A stretch of 5,482 nt of DNA from SVEL01 sp045125245 (GTDB lineage: Bacteria; Bacillota; Clostridia; Lachnospirales; Lachnospiraceae), in contig JBGVNF010000115.1 in the NCBI GenBank assembly GCA_045125245.1, forward strand, positions 1-5,482, read 5' to 3'. Both the position numbers and the translations under genes were made by a program. Numbering within the stretch: the first letter of the stretch is position 1; every line of letters begins with the position of its first letter. Below the pieces are notes generated by a model that had not been told where the DNA came from, searched no databases, and saw nothing but the letters and a program-made list of their open reading frames with translations. Shown here one piece after another: positions 1 to 5,482 of this stretch.

Positions 1-114
1 TTTCCAAGACAAAATCCAGAGATGATGACTATCGATGATGTCGTAGAGACACTAAATCGGCTGATAGAAACGAATCAAATTGATGAATATTGTAGTATAG
101 TATCTAAATGGTGA
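1..114 (+). CDS. C-terminal end of an unrecognised protein (5' partial)
   Basis: The frame is open from base 1 and ends at the TGA at 112-114, giving the last 37 residues of a protein that begins outside the window. The tail is acidic and probably helical (motif MMTIDDVVETLNRLIE, then a Cys and a final KW). No family is recognisable from this piece. It shows no signal peptide, membrane segment or catalytic motif. A short cytoplasmic-looking tail next to RHS-type genes could be an immunity or accessory protein, but nothing in the residues supports that over any other cytoplasmic protein. A terminator lies about 110 bp downstream at 225-261 and may close this transcription unit. The reading frame is well supported; the function is unknown. 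Confidence 0.55.
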   Translation, partial: FPRQNPEMMTIDDVVETLNRLIETNQIDEYCSIVSKW

Positions 115-119
115 TATAT

Positions 120-161
120 ATGAAACGGATATTATTTTGCACAATAATCATTTTATGTTAA
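120..161 (+). pseudogene. Truncated lipoprotein-leader-like mini-ORF (13 codons)
   Basis: An ATG five bases after the preceding stop opens a 13-codon frame reading MKRILFCTIIILC and then TAA. It has the form of a signal peptide: a positive start (KR), a hydrophobic core, and a cysteine after IIIL that resembles a lipobox. The frame stops at once. Its first 11 bases (ATGAAACGGAT) are identical to the start of the lamin-tail/RHS gene at 4088. The likely reading is the surviving 5' end of a secreted-protein or lipoprotein gene whose body was lost; the stop lies inside the palindrome at 151-168. It could also be a chance frame, since a 13-codon ORF is weak evidence on its own. No promoter is visible for it. 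Confidence 0.3.
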
Positions 162-168
162 CATAAAA
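151..168. repeat. 18-bp perfect palindrome containing GTTAAC
   Basis: TTTTATGTTAACATAAAA is self-complementary over all 18 bases, centred between 159 and 160. With no loop it is a poor RNA hairpin, so a binding site for a dimeric DNA-binding protein or a recombination junction is more plausible than a terminator. Its core GTTAACA recurs four more times before the promoter. The role is inferred only. Confidence 0.5.
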
Positions 169-207
169 AAACAAAAATGAAAGACACACAAGTCTTTGGA
201 TAAATCA

Positions 208-219
208 ATGTTGTAACAT
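208..219. repeat. Gapped inverted repeat ATGTT-GT-AACAT
   Basis: Two perfect 5-bp arms (208-212 and 215-219) flank the dinucleotide GT. The arms are the same half-sites (ATGTT/AACAT) that make up the centre of the palindrome at 151-168, with a 2-bp spacer added. It may be another, spaced binding site of the same protein. It is short enough to be a coincidence. Confidence 0.3.
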
Positions 220-224
220 ATCCC

Positions 225-261
225 CCTCGCCCTTTTCCATGTGAATTGGGTGAGGTTTTTT
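225..261 (+). terminator. Rho-independent terminator
   Basis: An 8-bp stem is formed by CCTCGCCC (225-232) and GGGTGAGG (248-255), with seven Watson-Crick pairs and one G-U pair and a 15-nt loop. It is followed directly by six T residues (256-261). The T tract exists only on the plus strand, so it should stop transcription arriving from the gene ending at 114. It also insulates the promoter at 391-421 from upstream read-through. Confidence 0.8.
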
Positions 262-270
262 GTATGGGTG

Positions 271-377
271 TGTTAACAAGCATTTCTAAGTACGTTAACA
301 AAATAAACTATATCTACCTGAAAATCAAGATACTTTTTTCAGACCATGTTAACAAATACATTTTTGTGTGTTAACAA
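271..377. repeat. Four TGTTAACA-like boxes in two pairs (putative operator array)
   Basis: GTTAACA occurs at 272-278, 294-300, 348-354 and 370-376. Start-to-start spacing is 22, 54 and 22 bp, so there are two pairs about two helical turns apart. Three copies extend to the full palindrome TGTTAACA; the second has CGTTAACA. Longer matches also exist: GTGTGTTAACAA at 268-279 and 366-377, and TGTTAACAAAT at 347-357 and 369-379. By eye GTTAAC is absent from the 610-5482 coding region, so the cluster is not simply base composition. The last box is centred about 55 bp before the predicted transcription start, a usual place for an activator site. The binding protein is unknown. Confidence 0.5.
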
Positions 378-591
378 ATGCCCTTTGCTCTTGCACGAAT
401 CAAAAAATTGTCGTAACTTTGCGGGCGGAAGAGCGAAAAGCGCAAAAACAGGTGAGATTGTTGCTGAAGATGAGTTCGAAGGTCAGACTACTATGTCTAT
501 CCCCGAAGAGGGCGACTACGAAGTATATATCTATACCGAATCAGGTACAGTAATGGTTGGTGAGTTTTTGTGTAGAATAAAGTATAACTAA
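346..591 (+). pseudogene. Remnant of a small DUF3244-like secreted beta protein
   Basis: The frame is open from an ATG at 346 to a TAA at 589-591 (81 codons), but only its C-terminal third looks like protein. From about residue 35 (base 448) it reads TGEIVAEDEF, then MSIPEEGDYEVYIYTESG, then a final MVGEF strand. This is the beta-strand pattern at the end of DUF3244-type small secreted proteins of Bacteroidota; a type A sorting-domain tail is similar and cannot be excluded. The first 25 codons overlap the TGTTAACA boxes and the promoter, and contain no signal peptide. The likely transcription start (about 428) is downstream of the ATG at 346. After it, the first in-frame ATG is at 493 and would give only 32 residues. 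Most likely a decayed gene fused to newer regulatory DNA. It ends 18 bp before the next gene. Confidence 0.45.
391..421 (+). promoter_or_regulatory. Bacteroidota-type promoter (TTG, 20 bp, TAACTTTG)
   Basis: TAACTTTG at 414-421 matches the -7 consensus TAnnTTTG of the primary sigma factor of Bacteroidota exactly. A -33 TTG is at 391-393 after a 20-bp gap, which fits the known spacing; a second TTTG at 384-387 is farther than usual. Transcription would start near 427-430 and give an untranslated leader of about 180 nt before the RHS-type gene at 610. No other TAnnTTTG was found between 115 and 610, which makes this the best promoter for the two-gene operon. Confidence 0.7.
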
Positions 592-609
592 AATTCTATT
601 ATATCTCGT

Positions 610-3600
610 ATGAAAAACTTATTTAAACATATATTCCTATATGTAGTAGTGGCATCGTTTTTACCTGTGTATGCAGAAGATGATAAGCTATACACAGATC
701 CTCGTATGCAAATATCACTCCCGTCTACTGAAGCACAATCTTTGGGCAAATTTTCAGAAATCCCAGTAGATTTATATACTGGAAGAACGAATATTAACAT
801 ACCTTTATTTACAATCAAGCACAATGATATTGAAGTTCCCATATCTATCAGTTATCATGGTGGAGGTATCAAAGTGGATGATGACGCAGGATTAGTTGGA
901 TTGGGGTGGACATTAAATGCAGGTGGAGTAGTTAGTCGTATCGTACAAGGATTACCTGATGATTTGTATAATAGTAATGGTCCTGTAAAAGGTTTTAATT
1001 ATTTGGGTGCTCGTGAACATGAGTTTATCAATGCACTAAAGCAAATGGATCCTGCAGAATCACTAACATTATTAGATAATCCAGAAAAAAATCAATTGAT
1101 AAGTGAGTGTGGTATAGCATATGATGAGAATAAAATTGATGTATCACCTGATAATTATATTTTTTCAGTTTTAGACTATTCAGGTGCATTTGTTGGTATG
1201 ACTGCAGATAATGTACAATCTAATGGAGGATATCACTTAAAGTATTTAGATAATGGAAATATATATCGGGTGACGGATGTGAAGGGGCTTGTATATACAT
1301 TTTCACATCATGAACAAAGGAATTTTCCATACCGTATATGCGATGTGTATAACACCAATGAATGGTCTAACGCTGCGGAATATAACCATCATTACACATC
1401 TGCATGGTGGCTGAGTTCAATCCATAATATAGCTCGTGATAGCATAAAATTCGAATATGTGCAGCAAAATCAAATTCCACCACGTTCAAATTTCTATTCC
1501 CACACTCAATTTACTACTCAAAATTCATATCAGAAAGATACAATTATACATCATAATTATAGTAGCTATGCTTATCCATTTGTTCCCAAGAAAGATAGTA
1601 TTAAGCATCAATTGCTTTCATCCATCAGTACCCCATATTGTAGATTAGACTTTCGTTATTCACCGCAGCAAAATAATAGAGTTTATAGATTAGATACATT
1701 AGCATTGTATTCTACGATTGGTGATGTCGATACATTAATAGAGCGATATATATTTTCATATGCTGGAGTCTTTTCAGCAGCTAGACTTTATCAATTAACA
1801 CATGAATGTAGAAATAATGCAAAAGAGTACTATACTTTTACTTATCATTCTACGAATGCTAAAGGGATAGGTGCAGACAATAAGGATCATTGGGGATTCT
1901 TCTCGCAGTACTCTAATGGTAGATATCCAAATAAAGAATATTTGACTGGGATTGGTAATCTGGCGCCTATGGTTCCACATGGCATATCATCTAATGTAAT
2001 GTCAGAGCGATATGCAGATAATGAAAATGCCTCTAATAATATGTTGGAATCTATCACATACCCTTCTGGTTTGGTCGTTAAATTTACATGGGAGCCCCAT
2101 ACCTTTAGCTTATTAAGTCCTGTAGGCTATGATGCATACCAATTTTATAAGGAGTATGATTATCTTAAAACTCCAGAAACAACATACGAGATAATATATA
2201 AAGATATATTTTCATTATGTGGCAAGGAGAATAATGAGAATCTATCAATAGCAAAATATTTAACAACAGATCAATACATTAATATAGATCTGTCAAGCTA
2301 TTTTTACAACCATGAGGTATGGAATATTATGGATTGTGTTATGGACTGGAGAGAAAATTCTATGGCTTCAGACAGGCCTGTTTTTTGTATAGAATATGAA
2401 GGAGAAGAAATTCTACATTTTCACCTTGATTCCGCTAGCATTCAATCAATGATAAATCAACATTCGAACCATATTGCGGTGCAAGACTATGGTGCTGGTA
2501 TGTATAAATTCATACTTAAACATCCTCGAACCACATTGGTGTCGCCACATACTAATTACTGTGTCCACTATCACGAAATGTTTAATAAACCTGAAACATC
2601 TTTAGGGAAAATTTTCATTTCAATCACAGAGCAAAACGAAATTAAGAATCCATACAATGCTCGCAATGTGGGTGGTGTACGTATTAAGCAAATAGAATAT
2701 AAAGATGGACAAACACCTTTGTTGATAAAAAATTATTCATATATAGACTCAACAGGACATTCAAGTGGTGTATTGTCATATTCTCCACGTTACGCATCTA
2801 CTTATCCTATTAAAAAAATTGTCACCTATAATCAGTACGTAGGTGGTGGAATAGGAGAGTTGACTTCTAATTTATTGATTCTTCGTTCGAATGGATTGCC
2901 CTATGTGTTAAATGGCGGAGGGCACATAGAATATCGGCAAGTAACCGAACATACAGTGCAACAAGTTGGGCATGGTTCAGATATATTTCATCCTATTGAA
3001 AGGATAGACTATTATTATTGTACGTCTGTTGATTCAAGTATATATTCCGATTTAGATGAAACTAATGCCACTATATATATACCAACGGATCAACTACAAT
3101 TAACATCAAAAAAGCACCAACGTGGGCATTTGAAGAAAAAGGTAGAGTTCACAGATGAGATAAAAACGACAACTTATAATTACCAGATTTTAGAAAAACC
3201 AACTACTAATTTTTACACAGGGAGTGCCTTTGTTACTGCCGATTTTCAAGGTCTGAACTACGGATATGAAGGCTCAAGACCCTATAAAAATTACGGCATT
3301 ACAAAATATCGTGTTATTCCATATAACAAACGACTTATTAATCAACAGACGGTAGGAGACAAGACTAACATATACCATGCCTATACCTACGCTAATGATA
3401 CGTACGCATCATCAGCCAATGCCAATTTACCATTAACACATACATATGTTACTTCGGAGGGTGATACACTAATAGAGCACTATAGTTATTATCGTGAAAC
3501 CAATATGATAGATTCGTGTTTAATAACAAAGAATGGATACGTAGTTGATGGATACAAGCTTGATTATGATGAAGCAAACCGAGTGATAAAAAAATATAAG

Positions 3601-4077
3601 CCAAAGTTATGTCCAACGTCATTGCCATCAATAAATACTATAGAATGGGATACATTAGAAACGTATCTTTATGATTCAGAAACAAGCAAAATAACCCTAA
3701 TAATCAATCATAAAATGAATGTTAGGACAATATACGTATGGTCATATAAGGGACAATATCCGATTGCTGAGATTAATAGTGAAGAGCCAATCTACATCAC
3801 AGATTTGGTTGGTGGCGCATTAGAGATGAGAAATTTGAGAGATTCCTCCCAACCAGATATCTCTATCTTGGATAATTTGCGAGACCATCTCCCTAATGCT
3901 ACTATTAAGACGATGACTTATGAACCCTTTGTTGGAATCACTTCATATACAGATGAGAAAGGTTATACTCAGTATTATAAGTATGATGATTTTCGACAGC
4001 TTCAAGAGATATATGAAATAGTGGGTGATACCATACATATTCTAAAACGCTTTGATTATCAAGTGAAAAATCGTTAA
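610..4077 (+). CDS. Secreted RHS/YD-family protein, first partner of a two-gene locus
   Basis: A complete 1155-residue protein. Residues 1-22 form a Sec signal peptide: KNLFKH, a hydrophobic core, and a likely cut after VYA. There is no lipobox. Residues 45-118 carry the conserved front module of Bacteroidota RHS-related proteins: SLGKFSEIPVDLYTGRTNI, IPLFTI, ISYHGGGIKVDDDAG, GLGWTLNAGG and a PDD motif. The middle is beta-rich and aromatic. Residues about 540-660 look like an inserted beta-sandwich ending in GAGMYKFIL. GGVRIKQIEYKDG (688-700) with SSGVLSY (718-724), then YVWSYKGQYPIAEI (1042-1055), are also typical of the family. The C-terminus (1103-1150) has the closing YD-type block EPFVGITSYTDEKG and YKYDDFRQL. 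There is no RHS core and no toxin domain, so it probably acts at the cell surface as a shell or partner for the next protein. The start at 610 is fixed by the signal peptide. The DNA upstream is AT-rich without a Shine-Dalgarno, as is usual in the phylum. The exact function is not established. Confidence 0.88.
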   Translation: MKNLFKHIFLYVVVASFLPVYAEDDKLYTDPRMQISLPSTEAQSLGKFSEIPVDLYTGRTNINIPLFTIKHNDIEVPISISYHGGGIKVDDDAGLVGLGWTLNAGGVVSRIVQGLPDDLYNSNGPVKGFNYLGAREHEFINALKQMDPAESLTLLDNPEKNQLISECGIAYDENKIDVSPDNYIFSVLDYSGAFVGMTADNVQSNGGYHLKYLDNGNIYRVTDVKGLVYTFSHHEQRNFPYRICDVYNTNEWSNAAEYNHHYTSAWWLSSIHNIARDSIKFEYVQQNQIPPRSNFYSHTQFTTQNSYQKDTIIHHNYSSYAYPFVPKKDSIKHQLLSSISTPYCRLDFRYSPQQNNRVYRLDTLALYSTIGDVDTLIERYIFSYAGVFSAARLYQLTHECRNNAKEYYTFTYHSTNAKGIGADNKDHWGFFSQYSNGRYPNKEYLTGIGNLAPMVPHGISSNVMSERYADNENASNNMLESITYPSGLVVKFTWEPHTFSLLSPVGYDAYQFYKEYDYLKTPETTYEIIYKDIFSLCGKENNENLSIAKYLTTDQYINIDLSSYFYNHEVWNIMDCVMDWRENSMASDRPVFCIEYEGEEILHFHLDSASIQSMINQHSNHIAVQDYGAGMYKFILKHPRTTLVSPHTNYCVHYHEMFNKPETSLGKIFISITEQNEIKNPYNARNVGGVRIKQIEYKDGQTPLLIKNYSYIDSTGHSSGVLSYSPRYASTYPIKKIVTYNQYVGGGIGELTSNLLILRSNGLPYVLNGGGHIEYRQVTEHTVQQVGHGSDIFHPIERIDYYYCTSVDSSIYSDLDETNATIYIPTDQLQLTSKKHQRGHLKKKVEFTDEIKTTTYNYQILEKPTTNFYTGSAFVTADFQGLNYGYEGSRPYKNYGITKYRVIPYNKRLINQQTVGDKTNIYHAYTYANDTYASSANANLPLTHTYVTSEGDTLIEHYSYYRETNMIDSCLITKNGYVVDGYKLDYDEANRVIKKYKPKLCPTSLPSINTIEWDTLETYLYDSETSKITLIINHKMNVRTIYVWSYKGQYPIAEINSEEPIYITDLVGGALEMRNLRDSSQPDISILDNLRDHLPNATIKTMTYEPFVGITSYTDEKGYTQYYKYDDFRQLQEIYEIVGDTIHILKRFDYQVKNR

Positions 4078-4087
4078 ATAAAATATC

Positions 4088-5482
4088 ATGAAACGGATTG
4101 TTATTATATCTATTTTAGCGTATTTGTCAGCTGCAATAACTGCAACAGATTTTGTAGCAATCACGGAAGTATTGTATGATGTGTATTGTGATGAGAAACC
4201 ATCAATCATGCCACCTAACTTGTGTGAATTTGTAGAATTATACAATGCCAATGAAGATGAGGTGAATATTGGGGGATGGATGTTGCAAACTATAGAGCCT
4301 AATCAAACTTTTGTTATTCCAGAAGGAATGATTATACCTCCGCATTCTTGTTTGGTAATTGGACATGATGGTGGCGACTTTGATAGTTCAAAATACAATT
4401 TTCAAACTAGTGACTTCGAAGGAGGAGCTACGCTATTTGATTTTTTGTATGGAATGGATGAATCTCCTTTAGGGGAAAAACTTCTGTTACAACACACATT
4501 TATTCTTCCTGATACAGTCACGATTTTGCTATTAAAAGACAATAATAATGTAGTTAGAGATTCTCTTATATATGGCGGATATGTAGAACACAACACCTTG
4601 TACGCGCCTAACTATGATAAAGCAACATTTTGGCCTAGCATGATATGGTCTATACAGAGAACTTCTATCCATTTTAAGATAACAGGAGAGTCTATTTTTC
4701 GACCCACAGATTGGAATGGGTATAATTTAAGATATGAGAATAAAATGCCTAATAATTCACTGGGGTGCATGTCTCCAGAATTTTTCGGTTCGAATATATT
4801 GCCGCAATCATGGGAATTTTCTAATGAGAGAAACTATATTCAAGAAATCACTCCTAATACTGCATTATCTAGTATTGATACTACTCAAATAATAAACGAT
4901 AGACGAGCAATCGTGAAACGTACATATTATGATGCAATGTATCGTCCCACTTTGATAGTTGAATATGGAATTTCTCCCAATCAAAAGAATATGATGACTC
5001 TTTGTGAATATGATACGTATGCGCGACCTACAAAAGAATGGCTCCCAATTGCGGTAGAAGGAAGTTATTTAACAAGTCAGATATTCAAAAATAATGCTGC
5101 ACTATACTACCCAAACGAATCGCGGCCATATTCTGAGAAAACTTATAGTGTTGAAATATGGGAAAATGGTACAACAAAAAACGAACTAATTGGTTCTCAA
5201 AAAGCAGGTGCTGATATGGGAAACCATAAAGTGCAATTTGTCTCTCGTGGAAATAACTATAACGAAGTGAAACTGTTTTATGTTACTAGAGATGGTTCAC
5301 TAAGGAGCGATAGTTGTTATTTTCCTAAGAAACTGCATGTTAAAGAAACGACAGATGAAGATGGCAATACCAAAGTGGTTTACACTAACCTGCAAGGTAA
5401 GACCGTCATGGAAAAAGTAGATAATGCTACCACATACTATGTGTACAACGATTTGAACCAACTATCCTATGTATTACCTCCT
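4088..5482 (+). CDS. Secreted lamin-tail domain / DUF6443-type RHS protein (3' partial)
   Basis: The frame runs from the ATG at 4088 to the window edge, 465 codons without a stop. Residues 1-20 are a signal peptide (MKRIVIISILAYLSAAI, cut near TAT-D). Residues about 22-210 match a lamin-tail domain, an Ig-like beta-sandwich: VAITEVLYD (23-31), FVELYN (48-53), IGGWML, IIPPHSCLVIGHD (82-94), and a WSIQR...DWN ending (187-210). From about 249 the RHS front end of DUF6443 type begins: NYIQEITP, RTYYDAMYRP (278-287), CEYDTYARPTKEWLP (306-320), DEDGNTKVVYTNLQGK (423-438) and TYYVYNDLNQLSYVLPP at the end. The YD repeats, RHS core and any variable C-terminal toxin or effector should follow outside the window. 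The gene begins 10 bp after the previous stop and is presumably co-transcribed. The assignment is strong for the RHS part and good for the lamin-tail part. Confidence 0.85.
   Translation, partial: MKRIVIISILAYLSAAITATDFVAITEVLYDVYCDEKPSIMPPNLCEFVELYNANEDEVNIGGWMLQTIEPNQTFVIPEGMIIPPHSCLVIGHDGGDFDSSKYNFQTSDFEGGATLFDFLYGMDESPLGEKLLLQHTFILPDTVTILLLKDNNNVVRDSLIYGGYVEHNTLYAPNYDKATFWPSMIWSIQRTSIHFKITGESIFRPTDWNGYNLRYENKMPNNSLGCMSPEFFGSNILPQSWEFSNERNYIQEITPNTALSSIDTTQIINDRRAIVKRTYYDAMYRPTLIVEYGISPNQKNMMTLCEYDTYARPTKEWLPIAVEGSYLTSQIFKNNAALYYPNESRPYSEKTYSVEIWENGTTKNELIGSQKAGADMGNHKVQFVSRGNNYNEVKLFYVTRDGSLRSDSCYFPKKLHVKETTDEDGNTKVVYTNLQGKTVMEKVDNATTYYVYNDLNQLSYVLPP

Larger units (their letters stand above)
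162..413. other. Non-coding intergenic and regulatory stretch
   Basis: No frame here has the properties of a gene on either strand. Besides the terminator, the TGTTAACA boxes and the promoter elements, the only further structure seen is a 6-bp hairpin, AAAGAC (180-185) with GTCTTT (192-197) and a 6-nt loop. It lacks a T tract and has no assigned role. No tRNA, riboswitch or CRISPR signature was seen. Confidence 0.6.

Noticed and set aside
272..376. The repeated GTTAACA units as a CRISPR array
   Set aside because: The units are 7-12 bp, far shorter than CRISPR repeats, the spacing is not spacer-like, and no cas gene is present.
368..553. Alternative 61-codon frame with a charged AEERKAQKQ stretch
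   Set aside because: It starts in a repeat box upstream of the likely transcription start and has no family resemblance; the overlapping frame ending at 591 has the clearer protein pattern.
588..842. Antisense open frame of 84 codons over the start of the RHS-type gene
   Set aside because: It lies opposite a well-supported coding frame, shows no family pattern and has no promoter; it is a shadow.
1457..1980. Small overlapping frames on both strands inside the large gene
   Set aside because: They are out of frame with the intact 1155-residue protein and look like random composition.
2812..2818. Runs of seven A (also 3588-3594) as phase-variation switches in the large gene
   Set aside because: The runs are short for slippage control, are expected in AT-rich coding DNA, and the frame is intact across both.
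4078..4087. A possible promoter or terminator between the two large genes
   Set aside because: Only 10 AT-rich bases separate them, with no room for a hairpin and no TAnnTTTG box; co-transcription is simpler.
4042..4596. Two antisense open frames (4042-4251 and 4402-4596) over the lamin-tail gene
   Set aside because: The plus strand here encodes a continuous, family-matching protein; the antisense frames have no recognisable features.

Overview
The window looks like Bacteroidota DNA, most likely order Bacteroidales. The DNA is AT-rich, start codons have AT-rich upstream sequence with no clear Shine-Dalgarno, there is an exact match to the Bacteroidota -7 promoter box (TAnnTTTG; here TAACTTTG), and two large secreted proteins belong to the RHS/YD-repeat type that is common in this phylum. 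Genus cannot be told from this window.

Layout. Bases 1-114 hold the last 37 codons of an unrecognised gene. Five bases later a 13-codon frame (120-161) reads like the start of a lipoprotein signal peptide but stops at its would-be lipobox cysteine, inside an 18-bp perfect palindrome. Bases 162-413 contain no credible gene. They hold a rho-independent terminator (225-261) and four TGTTAACA-like boxes arranged in two pairs; a fifth GTTAACA is in the palindrome. A promoter follows (391-421). It lies inside an open frame (346-591) whose last third resembles the C-terminal end of a small secreted beta-sandwich protein (DUF3244-like). The frame looks like a gene remnant that now forms part of a leader.

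Main locus. From 610 to the right edge there are two same-strand genes 10 bp apart, presumably one operon. The first (610-4077) encodes a complete 1155-residue secreted protein. It has the conserved N-terminal module of the Bacteroidota RHS family and a YD-type C-terminus, with no toxin or RHS core domain. The second (4088 to beyond 5482) encodes a secreted protein with an N-terminal lamin-tail domain followed by a DUF6443-type RHS front end. It is cut by the window edge before the RHS core and any variable C-terminal tip.

Interpretation. By family knowledge the two proteins are likely exported together as a large YD-shell surface or polymorphic-toxin-like system. The toxin or effector end, and any immunity gene, would lie downstream and cannot be seen. 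The most unusual points are the lamin-tail/RHS fusion, the consistent loss of the YD-repeat glycine in both proteins, and the paired TGTTAACA boxes upstream of the promoter beside two gene remnants.
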